Origin: Candidatus Lutibacillus vidarii
Lineage (GTDB): Bacteria > Actinomycetota > Actinomycetes > Actinomycetales > Dermatophilaceae
Direction: 5' to 3'
Length of the DNA: 64,000 nucleotides
Assembly (NCBI GenBank): GCA_016717165.1
Contig: JADKGA010000002.1
Coordinates: 1,674,001-1,738,000, forward strand
This document shows, piece after piece, positions 27,258 to 36,287 of this stretch (position 1 is the first letter of the stretch; each line of letters begins with the position of its first letter). The notes under the pieces are model-generated. The model was given only the letters and a program-made list of their open reading frames with translations, was not told the origin of the DNA and searched no databases. The translations under genes were made by a program, and so were the position numbers.

Positions 27258-27471
27258 CCCGATCGGACGTCGTCCTTCCCCGGAGGAGTCCTCGCGCTCC
27301 CTATGCCGTGCACCAGGGGCAAAGGCCGGGGGGGGGGGGGGGGGGGGCGGGGGGGAGGGGGGAAGGGGGGGGGGGCCCCGGATGCCGTGCTCCGAGATAC
27401 GGAGCAATAGCCCTCTGCGCCGAGTGACGAAGCAGTGGGCCATTGCTCCCCAATGCGGGGCACGGCATAGG
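27258..27471 (-). repeat. hairpin array 2 (three 28-bp modules), interrupted by poly-G
   Basis: A second copy of the array. Flank 27258-27311 matches the flank of array 1. Dyads on the plus strand: TGCTCCGAGATACGGAGCA (27388-27406), TGCGCCGAGTGACGAAGCA (27416-27434) and TGCTCCCCAATGCGGGGCA (27444-27462), with spacers ATAGCCCTC and GTGGGCCAT. The whole is bounded by 12-bp inverted repeats CCTATGCCGTGC (27300-27311) and GCACGGCATAGG (27460-27471). ATGCCGTGC is duplicated at 27303-27311 and 27382-27390 around a poly-G insert absent from array 1. The remainder of 27135-27590 has no gene I can support. Confidence 0.75.
27328..27375. other. poly-G low-complexity tract, probably artefact
   Basis: Twenty consecutive G, then runs of 7, 6 and 11 G broken only by C, A and AA. 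Such a tract is out of character with the rest of the window and lies inside a duplicated 9-bp sequence in array 2. It is most easily read as low-quality sequence or a collapsed repeat join. No function is assigned. Confidence 0.7.
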
Positions 27472-27590
27472 AGGTCAGCCGGGCCTCAGGCGCACCCCGC
27501 CTCACGTCGTCCCGCTCGCCGTCGGCGTCGTCCCGCTCGCCGTCGCCGCGCTCGCCGTGGCGGGGGTACAGGCGCTCAGCGCCGCCGCGG

Positions 27591-28991
27591 TCAGTCGCCC
27601 TCGGCCCCCAGCAGGAGCCGCACCTCGGCTGCCGTCACGACGGAGCCAGCCGCGAGGACTCCCCCACCGAGCCCGTTGGCCTCCGCGAGCGCCACGGCGC
27701 GGTCGATCGCGTCCGGGAGGTCGGCCGCCACCGTGACGCGTTCCTCACCGAAGACCTCCCGAGCCACCTCGGCCAGTGCCGCAGGGGCCATCGCGCGTGG
27801 CGAGGAGCTCCGGGTGACGACGACCTCGTCGAAGACCGACTGGAGCTCGTCGAGGATGCCGTAGGCGTCCTTGTCCGCGAAGACGGCCAGCACCCCGACG
27901 AGGCGGGTGAAGTCGAAGGACTCGGTCACCGCGGCACGCAGCGACCGTGCCCCCGCAGGGTTGTGGGCCGCGTCGACGAGGATCGTCGGAGAGCGGCGCA
28001 CCACCTCGAGCCGCCCCGGCGAGGTGACCGCGGCGAAGCCGGCCCGAACCACGTCCGCCGACAACGCCCGTTCGCCCCCGCCGACAAGGGCCTCGACCGC
28101 TGCCAGGGCGACCACGGCGTTCGACGCCTGGTGCACGCCGTGCAGCGGCAGGAAGACCTCCGGGTACTCCCCCGCAAGGCCCCTCAACGCCAGGAGCTGC
28201 CCACCGAGGGCCACCTCGCGCGACAGCACTCCGATGTCGCCGCCCTCGAGGACAAGCCGCGCCCCGACCGACTCGGCGCGTTCGGCGAGGATGATCCCGA
28301 CCTCGGGGGCCTGGACCGCGCTGACGGCGATGGCGTCGGCCTTGATGATCCCCGCCTTCTCGGTCGCGATCTGCTCAACGGAGGAGCCGAGGAAGTGCTG
28401 GTGGTCGATATCGACGGGCGTGATGACGCAGACCACGCCGTCGGCGACATTGGTCGCGTCCCACGACCCGCCCATCCCGACCTCGACAACCGCGACGTCC
28501 ACGGGCGCATCGGCGAAGGCGACATACGCAACGGCGACGAGGACTTCGAAGTACGTCATCCGTGGCCCGCCAGCCTCGGCCGACCGCCGGTCGACGTGCT
28601 CGATGACCGGCAGAACCTGCTCATACGCCTCAAGGAAAGCCGCCCGGCTGATCGGCTCCCCTCCGATGGCGATCCGCTCGCGCATGTCGTGCAGGTGTGG
28701 CGAGGTGAACCGGCCGGTGGTCAGGCCCATCTCCCGAAGCAGGGTCTCGACCATCCGTGTGGTCGACGTCTTGCCGTTCGTCCCGGTGAGGTGGATGACC
28801 GGGTAGCTGCGCTGCGGCTCCCCGAGGATGTCCATCACCGCGCGGATGCGGTCCAGGGACGGCGCCAGGTCGTGCTCCGGCGCGCGCCCGAGGATGGCCT
28901 CCTCGGCCAGGCGCATCCGCTTGCGCAGGTCGAGCTGGTAGGCCGCCTCCTGCTGGGCGGCATCGGGTGCTGGGGTCACGTCGCCCATCAT
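27591..28991 (-). CDS. folC: bifunctional folylpolyglutamate/dihydrofolate synthase
   Basis: A 466-residue Mur-ligase-family enzyme that adds glutamate to folates and, in bacteria, also makes dihydrofolate. Features: YPVIHLTGTNGKTSTTRMVE (P-loop GTNGKTS), FTSPHLHDMRERI, VVEVGMGGSWDATN, DHQHFLGSSVEQIATEKAGI, LPLHGVHQASNA and VDAAHNPAGA. These are all standard FolC blocks in order. Start is ATG 28991 or 28988; they differ by one residue. It lies downstream of ileS on the same strand, separated by a 21-bp tandem repeat. Confidence 0.95.
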   Translation of the reverse strand: MMGDVTPAPDAAQQEAAYQLDLRKRMRLAEEAILGRAPEHDLAPSLDRIRAVMDILGEPQRSYPVIHLTGTNGKTSTTRMVETLLREMGLTTGRFTSPHLHDMRERIAIGGEPISRAAFLEAYEQVLPVIEHVDRRSAEAGGPRMTYFEVLVAVAYVAFADAPVDVAVVEVGMGGSWDATNVADGVVCVITPVDIDHQHFLGSSVEQIATEKAGIIKADAIAVSAVQAPEVGIILAERAESVGARLVLEGGDIGVLSREVALGGQLLALRGLAGEYPEVFLPLHGVHQASNAVVALAAVEALVGGGERALSADVVRAGFAAVTSPGRLEVVRRSPTILVDAAHNPAGARSLRAAVTESFDFTRLVGVLAVFADKDAYGILDELQSVFDEVVVTRSSSPRAMAPAALAEVAREVFGEERVTVAADLPDAIDRAVALAEANGLGGGVLAAGSVVTAAEVRLLLGAEGD

Positions 28992-29032
28992 CGCGTATGC
29001 CGGCCGCGGGCTCTGCCGCCCCCGCGGCTGGA

Positions 29033-29095
29033 GGCGGCAGGCCCGAGCGACGCGGCGGCAAACCCGAGCGACGCGACGGCAGGCCCAAGCGACGC
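29033..29095. repeat. 21-bp tandem repeat between ileS and folC
   Basis: Three 21-bp units, 29033-29053, 29054-29074 and 29075-29095, of the form GGCGGCAGGCCCGAGCGACGC, with a partial fourth (GACTGCGGTC). The units differ at one to three bases. It fills most of the 112-bp gap between ileS and folC. Confidence 0.85.
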
Positions 29096-29103
29096 GACTG
29101 CGG

Positions 29104-32100
29104 TCAGAGCGCGACGACCTTGATCCGGACCGGGATCCCCTCGCCGACGGTCACCTGGCTCGCGCCGTCACTCATCGAGAGGTCCTCGACGTGGTTCGAC
29201 ACCGAGAGATGCTCGGCAAGCGTCTCGGCCATGAGCAACTCGCGGTGCTCGTGCGCCGCCCGCTGCATGGCTTCGGCGCCGGCCAGCGAGACCGAGATCC
29301 GGTCGCTGATGTGCAGCCCAGCGTCGCGGCGGGCCTGCTGGACCGCGCGGATGAGGTCGCGGGCCATTCCCTCGGTCGCCAGCTCCGGGGTGACCGTGGT
29401 GTCGAGGACGACAAAGCCGCCGGTGGGCAGCATTGCGACCGCATGCGTGTGGCTGTCCCCGGCCGACTCGGCGACGACCGTCTCGAGCGCGTACTCACCC
29501 TCGACCAAAGCGATCCCGCCGGCGGCGACCGAGCCGTCCTCGGCCACCGACCAGTCCCCGCTCTTCGAGCCGCGGATCGCGGTCTGGACGTCCTTGCCGA
29601 GCCGCGGGCCGGCCGCTCGGGCGTTGACGGTGAGGCGGCGCGAGACGCCATACTCGGCCTCTCCCGCGGACCCGACGTCGACGAGCTCGACGGACTTGAC
29701 GTTGACCTCGTCGGCGACGATCCCGACGAAGCGCTCGACCTGCTCCGGAGCGGAGGTCACCACGGTGAGGGTGGACAGGGGCAGCCGGGTGCGCAGCTGG
29801 CCGGCCTTGCGCAGCGCGGAGGCGGTCGAGCACACCTCGCGCGCGCGGTCCATCCCCGCGACGAGGGCGTGGTCGGCCGGAAGCATGGACGGGTCGGGCC
29901 AGTCCTGCAGGTGCACCGAGCGGGCACCGGTCAGGCCGCGCCAGATCTCCTCGGTCGTCAGCGGCAGCAGCGGCGCAACCGTCCGGGTGACGACCTCGAG
30001 CGCGGTGTACAAGGTGTCGAAGGCCGCCAGTGACTGAGCCGACTCGCCGTCCCAGAACCGGTCCCGGGAGCGCCGGATGTACCAGTTGGTGAGGACGTCG
30101 AGGAAGCCTGCGCATGGTGTCGCAGGCCGAGGCGATCTCGAACCGGTCGAGCTGCCCGGTCATCGCCTCGACGAACTCACGCAGCTTGGCCAGGAGGTAC
30201 CGGTCGAGGACATCCTCTGACGCCACGGACCACTGCGCGGCATACCCCTGGCCGCCCTGAGCGGCGTTGGCGTACAACGAGAAGAAGTACCACGCATTCC
30301 ACAGCGGGATCATGACCTGGCGGACGCCATCGCGGATGCCCTGCTCGGTGACGATGAGGTTGCCCCCGCGCAGGATCGGGCTCGACATCAAGAACCAGCG
30401 CATCGCGTCGGCGCCGTCGCGGTCGAAGACCTCTCGGACGTCCGGGTAGTTGCGCAGCGACTTCGACATCTTCTGCCCGTCCGAGCCCAGGACGATCCCG
30501 TGGCTGACGCAGGTCGCGAAGGCCGGCCGGTCGAAGAGCGCGGTGGCGAGGATGTGCAGGGTGTAGAACCACCCGCGGGTCTGGCCGATGTACTCGACGA
30601 TGAAGTCGCCCGGGTAGTGGTGCTCGAACCATTCCCGGTTCTCGAACGGATAATGCACTTGAGCGAACGGCATCGACCCTGACTCGAACCAGCAGTCGAA
30701 GACATCGGTCACCCGGCGCATCGTCGAGCGCTCGCCCTCCGGACGTGGGTCGTCCGGGTTGGGTCGGGTCAGCTCGTCGACGAAGGGCCGGTGCAGGTCG
30801 GTGACAGACACCCCGAAGTCGGCCTCCAGTTCGGCCAGCGAGCCGTAGACGTCCACCCGGGGGTAGGCCGGGTCGTCGGACTTCCATACCGGGATCGGGC
30901 TGCCCCAGAACCGGTTCCGCGAGATCGACCAGTCGCGGGTGTTCTCCAGCCACTTGCCGAACTGGCCGTCCTTGATGTGCTCGGGCACCCAGGTGATCTC
31001 CTGGTTGAGCTCGAGCATGCGGTCCCGGATCGTCGTCGTCGAGACGAACCACGACCCGACCGCCATATAGATCAGCGGCTGCCGGCACCGCCAGCAGTGC
31101 GGGTAGGCGTGGTCGTAGGTCTCCCGGCGCAGCAGCACCGTGCCCTCGGTGATCGACCCGACCTCACCCGGCGCGCCGTCCGCGTCGAGGCGGGTCCGGG
31201 CCTTGAGGTGGTCGATGACCTCGGAGTTCGCGTCGAGAACCAGCAGCCCCTCGTAGTCAGTCACCGGATAGGTGAACCGGCCGTCGATCCCGACCGGCAC
31301 GACCACCTGGATGCCCTCGCGGTCGGTGACGACCTTGTCGTCCTCACCGAAGGCGCCCGCGGTGTGGACCAGCCCGGTGCCATCGGTCGTGGTGACGAAC
31401 TCGGCGGTGACCAGCCGGAAGGCGTTGGGGTGCTCCAGGTAGTACCCCATCGGCGGGGTGTAGTGGGTGCCGACCAGGTCGGTCCCGCTGACCCGCGCGA
31501 CGATCAGGGCGGTCACGTCGCCCTTGGGGTCGCCGGTGAGCTCCTTGGCGTATGCCGCCGCCCGCGCCTCCGCGAGGAGGTACCGCTCCGGTCGGCCGGT
31601 CGGCACGGCAGACTCGACGACGACATACTCGATGTCGGCGCCGACCATGATGGCGAGATTGCACGTCAGGGTCCACGGCGTGGTCGTCCAGATGAGGGCG
31701 AGGGCACCGGCATACGGGCCATCGGTGAGCCGGCAGCCGACGGTGACCGCGGGGTCCTGCCGGTTCTGGTAGACGTCCTCGTCCATCCGCAGCTCATGGT
31801 TGGACAGCGGTGTCTGGTCGTTCCAGCAGTACGGGAGGACCCGGAAGCCCTCATAGGCCAGGCCTTTGTCGTAGAGCTCCTTGAACGCCCAGATGACCGA
31901 CTCCATGTAGGTGAGGTCGAGGGTCTTGTAGTCGTTGTCGAAGTCGACCCAGCGGGCCTGCCGGGTGACATAGTCGCGCCACTCGTCGGTGTACTCGAAG
32001 ACCGAGTCGCGGCACTTGTCGTTGAAGGCGGCGATGCCGAGCTCACGGATCTCGTCGGTGGTCTTGATGCCGAGCTGGCTCATCGCCTCGAGCTCGGCGG

Positions 32101-32437
32101 GCAGCCCATGGGTGTCCCAGCCGAACCGGCGCTCGACCCGGTGACCGCGCATCGTCTCGTACCGGGGGACGATGTCCTTGACGTAGCCGGTGAGCAGGTG
32201 ACCGTAGTGCGGGAGGCCGTTGGCGAACGGCGGGCCGTCGTAGAAGACGAACTCGTTCGACCCGTCCTCCCCCGTCTCCCGGTGCTCGACCGAGGCGGGG
32301 AAGGTGCCGTCCTGCTCCCAGTAGCGCAGCACCCGCTCCTCGATCTCGGGGAACCTCGGGCTCGCCGGGACCGCGGGGGGCGTGGGGTGGCCGCTCCCGG
32401 TGGGGGTGGCGTCGGTGGTGACCTTGGGGTACGTCAT
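29104..32437 (-). CDS. ileS: isoleucyl-tRNA synthetase, frameshifted
   Basis: Class I aminoacyl-tRNA synthetase of about 1110 residues after repair, the long type common in actinobacteria. Signature sites: GLPHYGHLLTG (HIGH motif, residues about 75-84), the editing domain in the middle, FDCWFESGSMPFAQVHYP and KMSKS in GQKMSKSLRNYPD near residue 655. The C-terminal anticodon domain (TVAPLLPLTTEEIWRGL) continues in another frame. An extra C at 30107-30108 (plus strand) breaks the frame at ACDTMR; removing it gives SFLDVLTNWYIRRSR. Start ATG 32437 has ACGGAG upstream; the longer frame to 32611 runs through the T-box and is rejected. Expression is controlled by the T-box leader directly upstream. 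Confidence 0.95.
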
Positions 32438-32710
32438 GGCGCTCCGTCGTCTCTCATGCCTACGTGCTGGGCACGAGGACGACGACCTCCGGTCACCCGG
32501 GTGCCACCGCGGTACCACCTCGCTTGCCGTATGCCGTGCCAGACCCTGACCCTGACCCAGGGCCGCTGACAGCAGCGGAACGACCGCTCGTTGCCGGCTG
32601 TGACGGGCCAACCCGTCCGGGTCTAGTGAGGTCAGCCGTCACGGCGGACCCGTTCTTCCGGAGGCTCGCCGCTGATGACGGCTCGAACGCCTGTGAGGCG
32701 AAGTCTACCG
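32438..32710 (-). promoter_or_regulatory. T-box riboswitch (tRNA-Ile, translational type)
   Basis: The 5' leader of ileS. On the minus strand the T-box core AGGTGGTACCGCGG (plus 32507-32520) contains the UGGN sequence that pairs with an uncharged tRNA end. Upstream, GCCGTCATCAGCGGCGAGCC and CCGCCGTGACGGC form a short stem I with ATC, an isoleucine codon, as likely specifier (plus 32674-32676). Between the core and the ATG, GTCGTCGTCC can pair with GACGACGG next to the ribosome binding site. That suggests control of translation initiation rather than termination, as reported for actinobacterial ileS T-boxes. Uncharged tRNA-Ile should turn ileS on. Confidence 0.88.
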
Positions 32711-32739
32711 GGCCGACAGCGCCCGGCTCACCGGGCTTT

Positions 32740-33999
32740 TCAGGCCAGGCCGAGCTCCGCGGCTTCCTCCCAGAGCTCGTCGCGGACCTTCGGGTGCGCG
32801 GCATTCTCGATCAGGGCGGCCGCCTGCTCCTTCTCGCTGCGGCCGTAGAGCTCGGCGATGCCGTTCTCGGTGATGACCGCAGTGTGCTGGAAGGAGGTGA
32901 CCGGCTCGTCGATGAGGGGCACGATCGTCGAGACGTTCGCCTTCGGGTGCCAGGACTTCAGCGCCATCATCGACTGACCGCCCCGGGCGTGGACGGCCCC
33001 GACGACGAAGTCGGTCTGCCCGCCGAATCCGGAGTGGATGCGGGCGTTGATCCGCGAGGCATTGGCCTGGTCGAAGAGGTCGACCTGCAAGGCGGTGTTG
33101 ATCGAGGTCATCAGCGGCTGGCGGGAGATCCGTGGCGGGTCGTTGGTCACCTCGGTGCGCACCATCCGCAGCTGGGGGTTCATGTGCATCCACTGCAGCA
33201 GCTCCTCGCTGCCCATGGCGAAGGAGGCGACGACATAGCGGTCCGGGTCCAGCGCCCCGCTGCTCTGCAGGGTGAGCAGCCCGTCGGAGAACATCTCCGA
33301 CCAGATCCCCAGCCCGCGCAGCTTGGTCAGCCGCGGCAGGGTCGCGTCCGGGACGGCACCGATGCCCATCTGGAGGGTCGCACCGGAGCTGATCCGGTTC
33401 GCGCAGTACTCACCGATCTGCTGGGCGACCTCGTCGACGGGGGCATCGGTCCGTGCCGGCATCGCGACGGGCGAGTCGACGTGGATCATCGCGTCGAGGT
33501 CCTCCACGGCGATCTCCCCGTCCCCGAAGGTGTAGGGCATCCGCGGGTTGACCTGCGCGATGACCAGTCCGCCCCGGTGCTTGCAGGCCTCGACCGCGCC
33601 GGGCAGGACGTTGACCTCGATGCCCATCGACACCTTGCCGTTGACCGGCGCCGAGGTGTGCAGGAGGACGACGTCCGGGAAGAGCGCGCGGCGGAACAGC
33701 CGCGGGACGAGGGAGAGCCGAGCCGGCACATAGGCCAGCCCCGGGCTCTTCCGCATCCCGGCACCGACGAAAGAGGTCTCGTGGACGACACCCTCGCGCC
33801 ACGGCAGCCCGGGGAAGGCATTGAGGATGTTGAGCCGGTAGGTGGGCAAAGTGGCGTCGATGAGCCGCACCAGCTCCCAGGGGATCGCGCCATTGCCGCT
33901 GGCCACGATGCGGGGCTGTTTCGTCGTGGCGAGGAGGTCACGCAGCGTGGCGGTGATCTCGGCCTCGGTGCTCGGACTTTGGGGAACCACACCGACCAT
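32740..33999 (-). CDS. acetyl-CoA hydrolase/CoA-transferase family protein
   Basis: A 419-residue member of the acetyl-CoA hydrolase/transferase family (4-hydroxybutyrate CoA-transferase-like). Typical segments are VASGNGAIPWELVRLID, NGKVSMGIEVNVLPG, SSGATLQMGIGAVPDA, GIWSEMFSDGLLTL, the HSGFGGQTDFVVGA block and GIAELYGRSEKEQAAAL at the end. It probably moves CoA between short acyl groups; the exact pair of substrates is unclear. I use ATG 33999; GGAG lies 11 bases upstream, somewhat far, so a nearby alternative cannot be excluded. Divergent from the GlcD-like gene with about 115 bases between them. Confidence 0.85.
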   Translation of the reverse strand: MVGVVPQSPSTEAEITATLRDLLATTKQPRIVASGNGAIPWELVRLIDATLPTYRLNILNAFPGLPWREGVVHETSFVGAGMRKSPGLAYVPARLSLVPRLFRRALFPDVVLLHTSAPVNGKVSMGIEVNVLPGAVEACKHRGGLVIAQVNPRMPYTFGDGEIAVEDLDAMIHVDSPVAMPARTDAPVDEVAQQIGEYCANRISSGATLQMGIGAVPDATLPRLTKLRGLGIWSEMFSDGLLTLQSSGALDPDRYVVASFAMGSEELLQWMHMNPQLRMVRTEVTNDPPRISRQPLMTSINTALQVDLFDQANASRINARIHSGFGGQTDFVVGAVHARGGQSMMALKSWHPKANVSTIVPLIDEPVTSFQHTAVITENGIAELYGRSEKEQAAALIENAAHPKVRDELWEEAAELGLA

Positions 34000-34114
34000 G
34001 GACTGCTGCACTCCTTCGCCTGGGCGTCTGGGGACGCCGACCGACAACCCCTCAGAGCCTGTCATACCGGACGCTGTCGGGGTCGGGCGGAAGGTCCCGG
34101 CGTACCCTGGCGGC

Positions 34115-35516
34115 GTGGTTCTCCCGCTCGACGACGCCCTGGCCTCACGACTCTCCCCCGGCGCCGTCTGCCGCGATCCCGACATCGCCAGGTCCTATGC
34201 CCTCGACTCGGCGCCCGGGCTCCCGGCCACGGGGGACTTCACCCTGGTCCGGGCTCGCGACCAAGCCGATGTCGTCGCCGTCCTTGCGGAGGCGCAGGCC
34301 CGCCGCGTCCCCGTCGTCCCGCAGGGCGCCCGGACCGGGCTGGCCGGTGCGGCCTCGGCACGCCCGGGATCGATCATCCTCAACGTCGAGGGCCTCGACG
34401 CGCTCATCGACATCAACGACGTCGAGGGATATGCCGTCGTCAGCCCGGGAGTGGTGACCGCCGAGCTCAAGCGCGCCGTCCGCGACGCCGGCCTGTTCTA
34501 CCCACCCGACCCGGCGTCCGCCGACAGCTGCACGATTGGCGGCAATATCGCGACGAACGCCGGCGGGCTGTGTTGCCTCAAGTACGGCGTGACGGCCAGC
34601 TACGTCCAGGCGCTCCAGATGGTGCTCCCCGGCGGGGAGGTCATGCGGACCGGGCACCGGACGGCCAAGGGCGTCGCGGGCTACGACCTCACCGGCCTGG
34701 TCGTCGGGTCCGAGGGCACCCTCGGAGTCGTCACGCAGGCGGTCCTGCGACTGCTGCCCGCGCCCGACCCCGCGCTCACCGTCGTCGCGAGCTTCGGCTC
34801 GCTCGACGCGGCCACCGCGGCGGTGCTGCGGCTCCGGCGCGAGCGGCACCGGCCGAGCCTGCTCGAGCTGCTCGACCGGCCGAGCCTCGTGGCGATCCAG
34901 CAGCTCGCCGACTACGGGCTGCCGCTCGACGCGGAGGCGGTCCTGCTCGTCCAGTCGGACCGGCCCGGTCACGCCCGCGAGGACGTCTACCGGTATGCCG
35001 ACGTGCTCACCGAGGCCGGTGGCGTCGATATCGCCGTCGCCGACACTACGACCGAGTCGGACCTGCTCCTGGCCGGACGGCGCGCGCTCAACCATGCCTA
35101 CGACCGCAAGGGGACCCGGCTCGCCGAGGACATCTGTGTGCCGGTCGCGGCGCTCGGGCGGTTCGTCGAGGCCGGGCAGGCCATCTCGGCCCGGACCGGG
35201 GTCGAGATCACCCCTGGCCGGGCACGGCGGCGACGGGAACCTCCACCCCTCGTTCTTCTACGACCCCCGCGACGAGGCCAGCCTGCGGGCGGCACTGCGT
35301 GCCTTCGACGACCTCGTCCGAGCCGCCTGGGACCTGGGCGGCACGGTGACCGGCGAGCACGGGGTCGGGACGGTCAAGGCCCGGCACCTCGCGACCGAGC
35401 TCGGCCCTCGGGAGATTGCCCGGCAACGCGCCCTCAAGCAGGTCTTCGACCCGCTCGGCATCATGAACCCCGGGACCGTCTTCTACGACCCGGCCTCGGG
35501 GGCGGCATACCACTGA
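34115..35516 (+). CDS. GlcD-like FAD-linked oxidase, frameshifted
   Basis: About 466 residues after repair. The N-terminal FAD-binding (PCMH-type) domain has VPVVPQGARTGLAGAASA, DSCTIGGNIATNAGGLCCLKYG and GSEGTLGVVTQAVLRLLP. The C-terminal FAD-linked oxidase domain has AGHGGDGNLHPSFFYD and GTVTGEHGVGTVK. This is the glycolate oxidase GlcD / D-lactate dehydrogenase family, oxidising a 2-hydroxyacid. One extra C in the run at 35211-35214 breaks the frame between GVEIT and LAGHGG. No glcE/glcF genes are nearby, so it is more likely a stand-alone 2-hydroxyacid dehydrogenase than a subunit of glycolate oxidase. Start is GTG 34115. Confidence 0.85.
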
Positions 35517-35518
35517 CC

Positions 35519-35550
35519 CCGCTGGCCACAGCGGGAGGTCGGCCGACCTC
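35519..35550. terminator. possible hairpin between converging genes
   Basis: Right after the GlcD-like stop: CCGCTGGCCACAGCGG can fold on itself (35519-35534), followed by the perfect 16-bp palindrome GAGGTCGGCCGACCTC (35535-35550). The trkA stop is at 35580 on the other strand. It may serve both genes as a terminator; stems are short, so confidence is limited. Confidence 0.4.
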
Positions 35551-35579
35551 GATGGCCGTCCGGACGGGAGTCGTGCAGG

Positions 35580-36287
35580 TCAGGCCTGCGGCCGCCGGAG
35601 CTTGGGCTTGGCCAGGGCGCAGTAGTCCTCGACCTTCTTCGTCGGGCCGGAGACGACCAGCTCGTCGTGCGCTTTGACGAGAGTCTCCGGGACCGCGTAG
35701 ATGAAGTCCTGGCCGATCCGCTTGACCCCGACGATGGTGACGCCAAAGCGCGCCCGGACGCCGGTCTCGGTGAAGGTTTTGTCCCACTGCTCGGGCGGCG
35801 CCATGGTCCGAGCGATGGCGAAGTCGTCGTCGAACTCGAGGTACTGGCTCATGCCCCCGACGATCATGTGGGCCACCTGCTCCCCCATCGACCGCTCGGG
35901 GTAGACGATGTGGTGGGCGCCGATACGCTCGAGGATCTTGCCGTGGTCGATGCTGCCGGCCTTGACCCAGATGTCCTGGACTCCGGCCTCGGAGAGGGCG
36001 ATCGTCGCCAGGACGCTGGCCTCGACATTGACCGAGATGCCGACGACGGCCTTGTCGAAGTCGCGGATCCCCAGCTGGTCGAGAGCCTCGTGGTCGGTGA
36101 CGTCGGCCTGGACCACGTGGGTCAGCTCGTCGGCATAGCGCTGGACGAGCACCGGGTCGGTGTCGACGGCGAGGACCTCCTGGCCCATGGCGACCAGCGA
36201 ACGGGCGACCGAGGACCCGAACCGCCCGAGCCCCACGATGAGGATGGGCGACCGGTCGTCGTCGCGGCGGAACGGGTTGTTAGCCAA
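35580..36287 (-). CDS. trkA: TrkA-type potassium uptake regulatory protein
   Basis: A 235-residue cytosolic RCK protein that gates the TrkH-type potassium channel in response to nucleotide. PILIVGLGRFGSSVARSL is the NAD-binding glycine motif, followed by VLAVDTDPVLVQ, HVVQADVTDHEAL and AVVGIS. The C-terminal part (FGVTIVGVKR to HDELVVSGPTKKVEDY) is the TrkA-C domain. I choose a TTG start at 36287 (LANNPFRRDD): GAGGAAAGG lies seven bases before it and the frame upstream is only the 3' end of trkH in another frame. It overlaps trkH by eight bases, so the two are translationally coupled. Confidence 0.92.
   Translation of the reverse strand: MANNPFRRDDDRSPILIVGLGRFGSSVARSLVAMGQEVLAVDTDPVLVQRYADELTHVVQADVTDHEALDQLGIRDFDKAVVGISVNVEASVLATIALSEAGVQDIWVKAGSIDHGKILERIGAHHIVYPERSMGEQVAHMIVGGMSQYLEFDDDFAIARTMAPPEQWDKTFTETGVRARFGVTIVGVKRIGQDFIYAVPETLVKAHDELVVSGPTKKVEDYCALAKPKLRRPQA

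Noticed and set aside
33842..34114. N-terminal extension of the GlcD-like gene
   Set aside because: It overlaps the start of the divergent CoA-transferase gene and has no FAD-domain content before the GTG at 34115.
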